Shown in pieces: positions 36,346-49,609 of a DNA stretch of 64,000 nucleotides (position 1 is its first letter; every line of letters begins with the position of its first letter). Below the pieces are notes generated by a model. That model searched no databases and was not told where the DNA came from. It saw nothing but the letters and a program-made list of their open reading frames with translations. The position numbers were made by a program, and so were the translations under genes. This stretch comes from Sorghum bicolor (Eukaryota; Streptophyta; Magnoliopsida; Poales; Poaceae). The stretch spans positions 60,255,802 through 60,319,801 of the forward strand of contig NC_012871.2 in NCBI RefSeq assembly GCF_000003195.3, written 5' to 3'.

Positions 36346-36949
36346 CAACATAAGACAAAGGGTAGATCCAAACATAAGTAGGGGCTGGAGAAGAAAAAAG
36401 TTTGAGACAAACCAGTTCCCCTAAAAAATCTGCAGCTGCTTCGAACCCGACAGCTCTCACCACTGCACCAGGTTTCGCAAAGGATTTGCTTTGAAATTGC
36501 TAGTGTTTTGTGGACCGCTATCTCAACAAATCTCTCAATGAGGTGTGTGAGTTGAAATAGCTTTGGGAATTCCCGTGGAAAAACGCAACAGGCATGTCAA
36601 CACTTCCTGCTTATTACAACACTAGCCTATGTTTCTAAACACCTCTCCACTAATTGTTCTTCCCCTTCTCTAGCTTTCGGAGCAATTCTAGTTACTACAA
36701 CCTGTCATCTTAGCATGTTAGAATCAAAATCATATTGTTTACTTCATACTCATATTTAGAAACTAGACTAGATTTTTAGCCACGTTTTATAGACCAGTTT
36801 GTGACACATATCATTATTGAATGAATGAGTACAGGGAGTTTATTCACATCTTTGTGTATGGGCACATTCTTTGACTGAACCCTACTGCATAAAAGAATCC
36901 TTACAACGAACAATATATGAAGCATGGATAGGATAATGGTCCAAAATGT

Positions 36950-37460
36950 ATATTATGCATGATCGAACATGAAACACCAGCATAGCTTTGTAAAGACTTC
37001 CCATACACAAAAGAGGTCTTGGAGAACATCAAACAATGGTTTCACTTATCGAGATTGAACACAATTAGATCACTTTCATCAATTCTGGTGGAAATGTAGA
37101 AGGCAGGTTGACAAAATTAGAGAAGAAAGTTCAAACGGATCCTAATCTTTATTGGTGGAATATATAGAAGAAGAGAAATAGGCAAACTTTCCATCAAAAA
37201 TCCTTAAATCCAAGACAAGCTGCAGGTTTGTGCAAAGATGACATTCTTAGGTACCGAATGACAATGGCAACATTACAAGAAGCAACAGACCTGCAGCAGT
37301 CTTGTAGAGGTTCTTCATTCTAGTTTTAGGCAAAGTTGTCTAGTGGTTTGGACACAAACTGTCCGGTTGTTAAAACAATGTTGTAAAGCTTTTTTTTCTT
37401 TTCTATTGTCTAATAAAAACTGTGGCAAAGCTTTTATTGCCGTTGTTTCTAAAACAACTG
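36950..37460 (+). mobile_element. Degenerate L1 LINE 3' end
   Basis: Broken plus-strand frames recall the LINE C-terminal region (TKEVLENIKQWF near 37010-37045, then KKRNRQTFHQKSLNPRQAA near 37165-37225), with stops between. A 3' UTR follows with CTAATAAAAACTG, a GGCAAAGCTTTTATTGCCG stem and an end near 37455, as in plant L1 elements. Confidence 0.6.
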
Positions 37461-37876
37461 TTAGATAGATTAAAATGTGTGTTTCACACGTACGCTGAAC
37501 ATCTATCAAACTTAGCACCATTGATGAACAAATAAATATTACACTTTATCAATTTTTCAGTAATAACATTTAATCAGGCTGGAGTTGGACTGTGGGTTGT
37601 TCCAGTTGTTTTAAGAAAGTCTCTTCTTAGTTCAGCACACCAAAATCGGACACTAATGGTAATGATAGATTGTGCTGGCTACTACAGCGCTCAATCCCAA
37701 AATCATTTGGCTCCAGTTACCCAGAGCAAAAACATAAAGACCTTTTTTTACGGCTTGGATATCCATTTGAATGGTTCCTTGTCGATTTTGTTATACAAAA
37801 CAGAGGAACATCGAAGCAAACATCAAATTAAAGACTGACAGGAAAACAGTAACGGCACCAGCATGTCGCCATCTTA

Positions 37877-38118
37877 GGCCTTGTTTAGTTCCCAAAAAAT
37901 TTTGTAAAATTTTTCAGATTTTCCGTCACATCGAATCTTTAGATGCATACATGGAGTATTAAATATAGACGAAAATAAAAACTAATTGCATAGTTTGATC
38001 GGAATTGATGAGATAAATCTTTTGAACCTAGTTAGTCCATGATTGGACAATATTTGTCACAAACAAACGAAAGTGCTACAGTACCTGTTTTGCAAAATTT
38101 TTTAGAACTAAACAAGGC
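37877..38118 (-). mobile_element. Tourist-like MITE, copy 3
   Basis: GGCCTTGTTTAG after TTA at the left and CTAAACAAGGC at the right; the body holds the conserved GAATCTTTAGATGCATACATGG and GTGCTACAGTACC blocks. It is very close to a MITE type I remember as abundant in sorghum. Confidence 0.85.
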
Positions 38119-39109
38119 ATGGAAGATTCTTCTTGCCCTTCTCGATACGGTCGACACTATTCCACTGACGTGTTCCAGGTCATGATCGTGCCATGCTACC
38201 AGTCGTAGGTAGGAGAACTGGAGTACCGGACAAATGGGATTGAAACACTGTCAGTTGATCCAAAATAAAGCTAATGGACTTCGTCAAAGATAAGGCAGAT
38301 AATGTCAAATTTTGGATAAAGATTTGATGGCTTTTTTCTTATTTGGAAACGTGTGATTGGACGGCTTGAAAAAATGAGCTGCAAAGATCGACCCATATGG
38401 CATTCAGTCGTGTTGACGATCACAAATTCGCCAAGGCTGGCAAAAGGCTGGTTTTTTTCGCGTCCTTGAACTAGGATTGCGTTAAAGACCGCAAGCTTTT
38501 TCGATCTTACCTGTAATGCTAGACTAGATTTCAGGAAGGTTTCGGGGAAAAAGGAGTCTAGTGTCTTCTGTGTTTATCTGACTGAAAACAGGACGCATTG
38601 AGTCCTGCTTGTATAGTTTGATTTTTTAATTATTTCTAACGCTATTTTTAAATTTAACACGTTTTTTTACAAACCTCTTTGGCTATGCCTACTGTGCTGG
38701 TAGGCGAAGCAAAACTGCAGCACCATGCATGGCAGCTCGACAAGCCTGCTAGCGTGGCAGTCAGTCGGCCTGCTGACCACTGACGTGGCACCAGTGTCAT
38801 CCCACCCTGCCCGGCACGGTAGGGGCACAGGGGTGCAGCCAGAACATAGTTGTGTCACTCTTCCCTTCAATTAGCAACGTAAGGGTAATGTACAACGCAA
38901 CATCTAGACCTACACACGGAACCATGCCTTGGTACATGATTGTACCACTTTCCTTCTTAATGGGCAAAGCACACATGGAGAAAGGGTTAATGACCTAAAT
39001 ACCATCCGTAGCACCCTATATCCAAAATGTACACGGGATAGACCCTTATACATAGCACATCTCTTATACTTTTATTATTTCTTTGTGTAAATGAGTTAAC
39101 ACGAAGATC

Positions 39110-39342
39110 AGATGTGAAAAACTTTTTGGATTTCGCTACCGTAGCACTTTTGTTTGTTTGTGGCAAATATTGTCCAATTATATACTAAGTAGGGTCAAAA
39201 GATTCGTCTCGTGATTTACAGGCAAACTGTATAATTAGTTTTTGTTTTCGTCTATATTTAATGTTTCATGCATGTGCCGCAAGATTCGATGTGATGGGGA
39301 ATCTCGAAAACTTTTTGGGTTTTGGGTGAACTAAACAAGGTC
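39110..39342 (+). mobile_element. Tourist-like MITE, copy 4, left end lost
   Basis: Body blocks GATTCGTCTCGTGATTT and TGTTTCATGCATGTG and the right end CTAAACAAGG are present; the left terminal repeat is missing or decayed. Confidence 0.65.
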
Positions 39343-42300
39343 TGGTTTGAATGAAAACGAGTATATATATGGTGTGGCTCACCTTCCTAAAATAGTAAAA
39401 TTCTAAAATGTTACTAATATGGTTGCAATCACATGAGTCAACTGCTACAAACTACTGATGAGTCAGGGTACGTATTATAAAGAGAGTCGTCCGGTGCTTT
39501 CGGAGGACACCTCACTTGACGGCCTCGTCTCCGGCAATGGCCTGAAGAGCTTGGCCGGCACCGTAGAGCAACACCGCCTTAACCTCATGCGTATATATAT
39601 AGAGAGAGAGAGAAAAAAAAAACAAGTGAGGCGGCTGCGGTATCCGTACATGAATCAACACAGCCCAGATCCATGGATCCGAGTCAACGCAAGGACGGAA
39701 CAAGTGCATGGAGAAGAAGACGCCTGAAACTGAGCTTAAACAAAAGCGTCCATCCCGAGTGCATTTGTTCCTCTGTTTCAGGTACCACCAAGTTGGGTTC
39801 TTATTAGCGGCGGTGAGGTCAACCAGTAACCATTGGACATCGTACTAAACACCAACTACTATATATGCCTGTAAACTTATCGTCTCAGCGCTCGATGCAG
39901 GCGTGGAGTGAACTAGAGTACCGCGACCAGCTACAGCCAACGATGCACTTCGCGGAGCGAGCTGCAGCTAGTAGCTGCTAGTGGCACGATTAGATTATTA
40001 GACAGACGTATGTATATACTATAGTGTAGTGTAGTTCCGAAATTAAACAAAAACCTAGGGCATCAAGTACGCTCCCGGCCGATCTCTCTTTCACCTGAAG
40101 TTGTACAACGTAGCACATGTGCCAAAAACATGCGCCGAAATCTGCACTCCGATTGTGCCGCCTCCGAGGCTCCGACGATCAGCGCTGCGCGTATCGTCGA
40201 CGCAGCGACGACAGGTGAAGCAAGCACATGGGAGACGGAGAGGCAGCTGAGCCTAGCTACGATACGAGTACTACTCCTATAGCTGTGTAGCGTGGGCGCA
40301 ACCGCGCGTGGGGAATCATGGCCACGCATTTGGCTGGCTGCTGCAGCTAGCACTGCCAGCCTTCAGCTCTCAAGCCTGCTCTGGTCCGGCAGCAGCAACG
40401 CAAGATGCGATGCGCCGATGCCATTTTGCCAATGCCAGACCTCTCAGGAATGCATGCATGCAGGATTGCAGGAACGAACGAGTAGCTAGGCCTAGGCCTA
40501 GGCGGCTAGCTAGGCCGCCGGCAGGCAAAGCCGTCAAAGATCTCATGAGCAGTGCGGCCATCATATCATCTCCCCTCGGATCAGATCGGATCTCCGCCTC
40601 CTGGGCCGATGATGATGATGACCCTAGCTCATCTCCATGGATACATGCATGCATGCCGTGTGCTCGCTTTCAAGTGGCGCGCTGTTAACAGTGCGACACG
40701 AGTCGGGTCGGGGCTCGATCGGGCGTGCACGGCCGGGGCCGAGGACCAGTGACGGACACGCGGTGGCGGATGGCAGCAGCTGCAGCCGCGACCACGACTA
40801 CTCTGGCCGCGGATGCTGGGTCCGACCGGATCGAATCTAGTATATGGATGATGAGAGGCAGTCAGCACAGCAGAGAGTAGGGACAGCGTAGCTGAGCGCA
40901 CGGCGTCAGGACATCGGATCCCTTTACGCATTGATGGCCCCAGGCACGTACTACTGTGGCCTGGTGAGACTGGGCTGGCAGGGCTGGCCGAACCGTGGCC
41001 AGAGCGCCCGGCAGGCGGCAGCGGCTTTTCCGGCCGCCAGACCAGACCGGCCAGAGCGCAGACTCGACCCGTGGCGCTGGCGCGCGCGGCCCCCAGGCAG
41101 GCACACGCAGCCGTGGGCCGTGCCCTGCCTGCCCGCCCGCCCAGAAATCACGTCGCCTCCAGCGCCGGGCACGCTGCCGAGCCGCAATCACGTCGCTCGC
41201 GCTCGGGAGGCGGGTCGCGTCCACCAGTCCGTAGGCTCAGTCAGGTCTTGTCAGTCCGGACGGCACGAATCCTGACTCTGACGGTGCGGCCCTCCCACGG
41301 AAAACAATAGTATTCTCCATTTATTACTGCCCTCCACATCAAAGAAAGGAGTGGACTAGATGCAATTGTAGAACGCGCTCGATCAAAACTCCCTCCGTCC
41401 CGAAACAAAAAAAAGACACAAAACACACTTTTGAGTTGTGATTGAAACAAGCAACGCACACTAATTTTTTATATGACCAAGTCTAGTCCAGTCCAACGGT
41501 CGCCGATCGAGCTGCTGATGGGTGTTTGCATCCCTGTCGAATGGAACTACTCCTACTCGATTGCGAACATCCATTTCCGAGATAGCGCTCTGCGAAGTGC
41601 AGTGGAGGCAACCATGGACCGCGGTCCCTCCCGGCCAAGATGGCAACGGCGATCGTGCCGCTAGAGGAGCATAAGAGCTCGCCCAAGCCCAACACATCAA
41701 TGCAAATCTTTGAATCTGTCAGGCTCAGGCAGGCACATATGACACATGCATATGGTCCATCCGTCCGCTGGATTCAGCAGCTCGAGCGATCATCACCATC
41801 ACCACCCTGGAATCCTGATGCAGCCGGGGGGCACTCACCTGCATCCATGCACAGTCACAGACTCAACACTCGATGATTCAGCCCTGCCTCGCTTTTGTTT
41901 TTTGTTCGCATCTGCGCTGCGCAGAATCCTGGAAAGCTCGTGTCCAGTCCGTCGCATCGCATCATCCATGAACCCATGATCCGTCCGCCCGTCGGGCGCC
42001 TTGCGCGCTGACACAAAGCCGGGCGGGCCTTCGCAATCGATTCGCCATGGCTGGCTTCGACTTCGAGGCAGGCGGACCGGCCGGCCGCCGTGAATAATTT
42101 GACTTCACGCGATGATTGCCCTGCCTCTGCGGTGATGCCGCTGCTGCGCGACGCTCGGAGGTCGGAGAGAGAGAGCCTCGGAGAGACGAGACGGAGACCG
42201 GACGGGTCGACGAGATTGTGCGCCTGCCGCGGCGCTCAGCGTCTGCGATGATTCGCGCCTTGATGTTTCATCAGGCGGGCGGGCGGGCGGGCGGGGACAC

Positions 42301-44155
42301 GCAGGATCCGGGCAGCGGCAGAGCAGCCGCTTGTGGATTTGCGATTTCCGCGGTGAGCCGGTCATTCAGCGCCGCTGGAAAAGCTGTGCACTGTGCATCA
42401 AACAACGCGGCGGCTTCGTCGAGTATACTATTATTCTTGCGTCTTTTGATGCCCTGTTCCTTCGCTTCGATATCTGCGGCGACCGGCGATGGCCGATGGA
42501 TGACCGATGGGGGACAGGACGAAGGCGGAAGCGGGATCGTGTGTCCCCGTTTTCACCTCTTGTGTTCCAAATGCTGGCCCAGCCCATCAGATTTACTGTG
42601 GGCCGAGAGATATAGCAATCCAATTTAGCGGTACAGAAGTAGGCCCAGTAACGGGACGTATGACTTTTCCTTTAGCAAGGGCGAAGGCCTGCTTACTCTG
42701 GAGTCCAACGGGCTCCATAGTCCAATTCATTACCAAGTCAAAACATTCCTGTGACTGATCGAATCTATAGAAAATGGAATCGATATTTATGTGTCTTCAC
42801 TAAGAGACATGTTTCGTAACTAATCTAATAATATTTCTTTAGAGTCATAAAATGTTTGTATGTTTTCTATAAAATTGGTCTAAGATCTTTTTTTTTTGAC
42901 AAGTTCTAAGTTCAAATTGTTTGGCTTCTCTCAAAGTAAGAATAACATTTTGTTTCATGATAGAGAGAATATTACTTGTGTGAATGAGCAAAAAGATGCA
43001 TCCTTTATTCCCACGGCTTACAAGTCCGGGAATTGTCTTTAAATTATCTTGTCGGCACTTAGAGATATGCCAAATACTTAAGTATTGGCACGTGCAACAT
43101 GCAAAGACTCAGTTAATCCGATTTGAAAGCCGGCTAAGTCGGACACGACAGGGTCACTAGATAAACCAAGAACGCTACATTTGGAAGGGACCCCGTCAAG
43201 TTGTCATGGCAAGCACACTTAGGTTGCCCTAGCGTCCGCACACTGTAGATTCGATCATTGTTGAGATGAAGGAAGAACAAAGAGTTAGAGTTTGGAGAGA
43301 AGATGGCAAAAGATAGTAGATTTATTTCTTGTGCAATGTGATGCCCTCAATCGAATGTGACACGTGGGGTCCCCAATTCAGTCGGGTTTCAAATTGAGTG
43401 TCAACAATACCGTTGCTACAAGGGATATGAGACAAGCAAATGAGGACAGCGGAAGGTGAGATGGGGCGATAGGATAAAGTTGCAGAGCTAGTTCATAGGT
43501 GTTGGGTAGTCTAAACGACCAATATTTGAGGATATAGTTCAAACTCCAGAACGACCATCATTAAGGGATAGAGGGAATATTGATTTACATGATATAATTT
43601 ACCCTATTTTCAACCGACTTTTGAATAGAAGATATTGAACCATCTTTAGACACACTAAGAAAGTCATAGTATGAAATATCCAAACTTGTCACACATGAAA
43701 CACTGGCATGTGCCCAAATTAGAGGTGTGTTGCCTAGAGCAATATCAATCGATGCATTTGTATGTACAACCTCTACTTTGTTGCCTTCCCATTGAATTAA
43801 TAATTGAAGCACCTTAGGACCTTGCTAATTAGACAGAGTCTCGGCCAGTCCAACCCAAGCCCGATGGATTTTGGCTCGTCTATGAGCTTTAGTGGACAAG
43901 GTCTGGGCATAGATCCCGCTGCACAGAAAGCATTTTCTTTGCCTGAGCTAAGTCCCAAATATTTATTTTATTAGTTATCTTACACTATAAACCGTGTGGG
44001 CGGCTTGCCAAATTGGAGAGCCAATGAGATTTTTTTGCCCTAGCCCATAAAATGCTCAAGTCTAGTGCTAGTTATTATGAATCCATTCATACCCTGCCAT
44101 CACATTATAATTACCTTATACCTCTGCGATGAAGAAAATTGTAGGTAGTGTCTTG
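39343..44155. other. Intergenic, partly GC-rich; no gene recognised
   Basis: 40,060-42,600 is GC-rich with many short frames but no domain I know. There is a short perfect CCTAGG repeat palindrome near 40489-40504 and a Stowaway-type end (CTCCCTCCGTCCC) at about 41390-41405 without a visible partner. A short minus-strand frame at 43585-43812 is unrecognised. Confidence 0.35.
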
Positions 44156-44163
44156 CTCCCGAT

Positions 44164-45345
44164 CCAAGATGGCAATGGGGACCCAAAACCCGATTCTCCG
44201 CGGGGAATTCCTCTACTGGAGATCGGGGATGGGAGAGATTTACTCCCCACGGGGAGACTAATGGGGAAAATTCTCTCCCCATCGGGTCTGGTGGGTTCGG
44301 GGATGTTCCCTATGTCTCCGTACCCGAAAACCGCATACCCGCCCCGTTAATAAATACAAATATACAGAATATAGATGCAGAGGCCCAAGACACTAGGTCC
44401 AACATCCAGCCCAACTAGTAGCAAGTATATATTGCAACAGCTAACCCTAACCCTAGGTGGTCACCTGCTCCCATCCCACAACGACCCAGCCAGCACCGAG
44501 CTGCTCGCAGAGTCGCAGCTTGCCTCCTCCCATCCGAGACCAAAATCCAATCCCACCCAGGCAAGCCGCAAGAACCAGGAAGGCACCCAGCCACCGGCCA
44601 GCTGCTTGGGCCTCTCCGCCGCTCCCTGCTCCCATAGGCCATAGCTCCATCCCATCCCGGCCAGATCCTCCCAGGCATTCTCGCCCAGGCGGCCAGCGCA
44701 GCGCCGCTGCCTACAGCTGCAACAAGCTGCACGAGTTCACGACTGTGTCCGTGGCTCCGTACGTGGCGTGTCGACGCGTCTTCGCTCTAGATTGAGCTCG
44801 AGCTTCCAGATCTCGAGTGGTACAGGTCCCCTGCTTCCTCTTCCTAAACATGGATTCGCCCAATACTTCCTCTTCCTCGCCTATGTCCATGTGCTCGAGC
44901 TTTTGTGCTGCTGCTACTAAGGCAAGTTCCATGACAACATGTGCTTGCTTTGCTTGTAGCCTTGTGGTCCTGCTGGATGTTGTTGTATGCTTTTGTGCTA
45001 TTAGCTTGGACTTAGATGGCTGCAAGCCATGATCTATGAGACTATGACTGAGAAACTAATAATGTGACTAGTTGTATGCTATTATTATGATGTGTGTATG
45101 AATTATAGATCACAATTGATAATCATGTCTTAGTCATGCTTATTGTTCTCTTGCTTTTATCTTGTTCAGTGTCGGGTACGGGGATCTCCGTCGGGGACCA
45201 ATTCTCGCGGGGAACGGGGATAGGAGAAAAATGTCTCCCAATGACCTTCGCGAGGATGGGGACGGGGACGGGGAAATTTTCCCCCCGCGGGGATGGGGAT
45301 GGTGGGTCAATCCCCGACACGGGGAATTCCCCATTACCATCTTGA
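44164..45345 (+). mobile_element. hAT-like non-autonomous DNA transposon
   Basis: 1,182 bp. Terminal inverted repeats CCAAGATGGCAATGGGGA and (reverse complement of the right end) TCAAGATGGTAATGGGGA; 8-bp flanking repeats CTCCCGAT (44156-44163) and CTCCCGGT (45346-45353), 7 of 8 matching, as hAT elements make. About 200 bp at each end are crowded with GGGGA/TCCCC motifs, likely transposase-binding subterminal repeats. The centre has GC-rich leader-like DNA (with AACCCTAACCCTAGG at 44444) and then a short plus-strand frame beginning MDSPNTSSSS (44850) that may be the deleted start of a transposase. No catalytic domain is present. Confidence 0.8.
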
Positions 45346-45410
45346 CTCCCGGTAGCGAGTTCCATGGGACTGACCTCCTACAACATCGTTAAGGGTCATG
45401 TTTATCTTTA

Positions 45411-46394
45411 TTAGCAAATATGTCCGTGCGTTGCAACGGGGAAAAACATCAAATGGCCATAGAAAGTGACGACATAGTTACATATCTTTTTATATTTATC
45501 CTTTTATAAAATTTACAGCCCATAATTTATTTTATTGATAACCATGACATCTATGGTATCAAATAGTTAATATTTGCAATGATATGTGGCTTAGAGACAT
45601 ATTTATTTAATAATAATAATAGAAATTAGTCAAACATTGTCTTACTCTAATATTACCTCTTTAATATACCTTAGTATTATAGTAAAACATGAGAAGTTTG
45701 TTGGTAGCTTTATTTAGGATTCCTATGAAATAGATATATCAATTAAATGTATGTAGATTATGAACACATGAGCTTATGAAGTGTTCATATAACATAACAA
45801 CACATCGTGCAAAGGTAGTGGAAGCATCCTCAAATATAATCTAGGTAAATTAGTAAATCAGTAAGATATGTAGAAATAGTGCTAAAACTTTTACCACAAA
45901 TTAAGCATCACATTAAATAGGCTACCATAAAATTTTCATAATAATTGGAGCAAGATAACTACAATTTCAATTTTACACTAAAACCCATAGGCAAGCATCT
46001 TCAGCAAACAAAATGTGCTAAAATTTGTGATATTTTTTGTTTACTACATGGATCTACATATGTGGAGCTAAACAAAATTTATTTTGTAATTTTTAGATTT
46101 TTCTATGAATTACTACGTATTTATCAATTTTCAGCCGATTTAAATAATAAAGAAAAATAACTAATAGGACAAACACTTTGCACCTAAGCCCCTATACTTT
46201 CTTTATTCTCAATGTGTTGTTATGTGTATAATAGATTTTGTATTGAGAATCTTAGAAAATCTTTTATTCTTTTTTTTTCTTCCTCCACCAGCGTTGAAGC
46301 CACGTGCCCGATTCTGGAAGGGGCGGACAGATTCAGAACGGGTGGACAGATTGGCGGTGGAAATTTTTGCAATTATATATTAGAGAGTTATAGA
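45411..46394 (-). mobile_element. Helitron-like element, copy 2
   Basis: On the minus strand the 3' end is CTAA followed by T in the flank, with a hairpin (TCCGT/ACGGG arms around GCGTTGCA, 45423-45440) about nine bases before it. The 5' end is TCTATAACTC-like at 46394, similar to the Helitron TC start. It is non-coding and homologous to 29283-30222. Confidence 0.55.
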
Positions 46395-47086
46395 GGTAGA
46401 ATCATAGTTCTATATGGATGAACTGGTGAATAGAATTTCGTGGTGAACCGAAATTTTTATAATTTATTATTAGGTATACATAAGTTCATCTTTAGATCCG
46501 CTCAACTTCTTAAACATAGAATATGGCACTAGAAATACAATGGTTCTGCCATCTATAAGTGTTCTATAAATAGTGTTCCATTTAGGTGTCCTTCGCATAT
46601 AACACTTTCAAGTGTTTCATCGCTTCATTTGGTTTTAAAAATATGGCACTCTTAGGCCTCAAAAACTAATTAAGCAAACTCTTCATTATCTTGACCAACA
46701 TTGAAATACTCAGAAGACAAATAAACCACATCAACATCCATAACTACACACACCGGAAATGGTTCAAGATGCGACATACACATGCCGATGAAACCAAATT
46801 AGCCGGTAAAAAATCACTGCTTTGGCCATAGGTCTCCACTCTTGCTTTTGAGAAGTTGTAGTTTTAAACATGCTATGTTCTTTTTCCCTAGAATCTTTAT
46901 TCTTTTGAGCCTTGAACTATTGCAAACTGGCCTCACTAGTCATGATCAGTAGGTGAATGATCTGGATAGAAGTATCAACAATTTGAGGATTGACCGGATG
47001 ATCAATAGGTGATGATAAAATCTAGACAGAAGTATCAACAATTTGAGGATTGGCTAGAGCCCCGGGAACCAAGCCCAAAATAAGGT
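46395..47086. other. Intergenic, nothing recognised
   Basis: AT-rich, no frame or repeat that I can assign. Confidence 0.4.
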
Positions 47087-47312
47087 CTTGTTTGGTTCCA
47101 GGTAATTTTTTTATCACACATCACATCGAATATTTGGACACATGCATAAAGTTCTAAATATATACTATTTGCAAAACTAAAACAACAACTAGAGGATAAT
47201 TTGCGAGACCAAACTTCTAAACTTAATTAATCCATAATTAGACACTAATTGTTAAATACAATAAAAATGTTACAGTGCGTCAAATTTTATCACCTTCAAC
47301 CAAACACCCCCT
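47087..47312 (-). mobile_element. Tourist-like MITE, copy 5 (diverged)
   Basis: GGTCTTGTTTGGTTCC at the left, the CACATCGAATATTTGGACACATGC block inside, and an AACCAAACACCCCC-like right end. More diverged than copies 1-4. Confidence 0.6.
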
Positions 47313-47469
47313 AAGCTCTTTGTGACCCTTCCCGCTTCACTTTTTCTTATCTTTTCTGAAGACGATTACTAATGTTAATTATCCTTCTATCGTCTGTTGC
47401 CACTTCAACTATTGATTTTTTCTTTTGGTCCACTATTCTGCACAAATTAAAAAACTTACTTATTGTCCT

Positions 47470-47794
47470 TTTTTCGAAACTTCAGGCAAACTTTATTGAT
47501 TCACAAAGACTGTTACATTGTTTATAAGCAACTTGAAAAATAGATGAAGGGGGATCATTTACCCATATCTAAGAACTCTTATATGATAAAGCTAGCCTAC
47601 CTAGCTCATGAGCTACAAAATTACATAATCCACTGCAATGACTAATGGATATCTCATTGAACTCCTTCCATAGTAAAATAATCTCACCATAAATAGCCAG
47701 TGCAGATATAGCCAAGAACCCACCGTCTTGCATAGTTTGAACGACTTCCATACAATCGGATTGGACCTCAACTTGACTACATCCAATTTGTTGG
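47470..47794 (-). pseudogene. L1 LINE RNase H, C-terminal part and 3' end
   Basis: The minus-strand frame (47805-47569) reads VEVQSDCMEVVQTM and CNFVAHELGRLAL, typical of the RNase H-like domain at the end of plant LINE polyproteins. After the stop come a short 3' UTR, an AATAAA and an A-rich end near 47467. Its N-terminal part lies beyond the inserted solo LTR, at 50056-50260. Confidence 0.75.
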
Positions 47795-48617
47795 TGTAAG
47801 TGCATTAAGCCACTTAATGTGTTTTGGATGATTGAATGGCAACCATGATTAAAGGAACTAATGATCTTGCTAAGTGTGAAACAGGGAAAAGCTATCTCAC
47901 AGGATTTGATTCAAGTCTACAAAAGCCAAAATTATGTATTGTTGTATGAAGCAATCTAGTTCAAGCACAAAACAACAATGCAAATGGAATTATTGAAAGA
48001 GGCTTATTTATTGTGAAGATAGCTATCACTCATATGAAAGCAAAAATGAAAAGTATAAAGTTGATTGGATGATTCAAAGCACAATATGACTTGAAGACTT
48101 GAGATGGTGAAGATAGCAAGGAAAGGCTTCGAGGTACTAAGCAAGGGTGAAGGGCAAGCGACGGCTTGACGACCGAAAAACCTAGCTCGGGTGAAGAAGG
48201 ATTTACTTGCATTTAGTTGAGGTACTAATCAAGCTCTAAGGGTCATGTTGTTGTGGAGGATCAAATCTACTATTGAAGTAGTTAATGGAAATGACTTGGT
48301 ACATTTGGAGTCAAATATATCTATTGAATGGAACCAAGTCATGTGCTCAAGATGGCTATGCTCAAGATGAAAACAAGTTTGACATGATGACATCCTCAGC
48401 TTATCAAGAATTGAAAGAAAGGCTTTGGTTTGATGGAAGCTTCTCAAGTGGTTTAAATTTGATTTATCTTTTGATCTTGAGTTGATAGGAAAGCCGTACT
48501 ATTAAGAGGGATGCATCATGATCATGGATTAATACTCTCTAGTGCTCAAGTCAACCCTTGTGAGGTCTTAGAGAGACTAACCTGAGAGTTGAACTCAATG
48601 TGCACAGGCCGTGCATA

Positions 48618-48905
48618 CCGGACGTGTCCGGTATGATACCGGACGCGTCCGGTATGAGTACTGTTGCGCATACTAACTTTTTGAGTTGCGGTGACCAGGG
48701 AGTTGTTCTGGAGCGCGACAGCACTTCCGGTGCACGTCAGTAGTGCTGTCTTGTCGGAAGTTCCGACGTACGTCGGGAGTTCCGACGTAGGCTTCTCCGT
48801 GGTTGGGAGTAGCAAGCTAACAGGGGTAAGTTTGTTGGCCTCGTTCATATCGGACGTGTCCGATATGATACCGGACGTGTCCGATATGATACCGGACGCG
48901 TCCGG
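48618..48905. repeat. Palindromic CGGACGYGTCCG motifs spaced 21 bp, cluster 1
   Basis: Motif starts at 48618, 48639, 48850, 48871 and 48892. Within each group the spacing is exactly 21 bp. A different pair of palindromes, GTCGGAAGTTCCGAC and GTCGGGAGTTCCGAC, lies between them at 48753 and 48772. Confidence 0.9.
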
Positions 48906-49609
48906 TATGGCCAACGGCTAGTTTTGAAAACTGTCTTTAAATACCCCTCAGCCCTCCTCTTTGAGGGCTGCTGATTCTACTGGTTTGGTGACACATTGCT
49001 GAGCTTTGCTAACTCTCCACAACCCTCTCTTTGTGAGTGTTTGGTCTAGATTGACAAATCCAACTTGTGGGTTGAAAGTTCTTCGGTTTTGAGAGCAAGC
49101 CACCTCTTGAGCACTTGAGCATATTGTCTATCTCGTGATTTGCATTTGTTACTCTTGGACTCTTCGGTCCTAGACGGTTAGGCGTCGCCGGAGAGCACCC
49201 AAGTGTTTGTGGTTGCCTCGGATTGTTTGTGCAGGTCGGATTTCACCTCCGCAAGGGAAGAAATCAACTAGTGGAAGGAGGAGTTGGAGTTGGAAGAGAC
49301 TCCGGCTAGAGTTACCTTCGCGGTATCCTCTAGGGAGGACCTTTGAGCTAGAGTGACCTTAGTGGTATTCTCTAGGTCATCGAGTGCCTTACCCATAGCC
49401 CCCTCAACGGAGATTAGGTCTCTACGGAGACCGAACTTCGGTAAAACAAATTTTGTGTCTCCCTTTGTATTACTTTTAAAATTTGTGTCTTATTCTTTGT
49501 GTGAGCTTCTCTGCAGGGTTCAAGTTTCATATATACTGTGATTGAGGTTTTTGCAGGGAAAGGAAGAAGTTTCACAGCACAAGGATTGAATATCCTCTGC
49601 TCGTGAATT

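Noticed and set aside
41390..41440. Second Stowaway MITE
   Set aside because: Only one end (CTCCCTCCGTCCC) is visible; no partner repeat or TA duplication was found, so it is at most a fragment.
43585..43812. Minus-strand frame of 75 residues ending an AT-rich region
   Set aside because: It has a protein-like composition but no domain I can name; it may be a transposon remnant, so it is not called as a gene.
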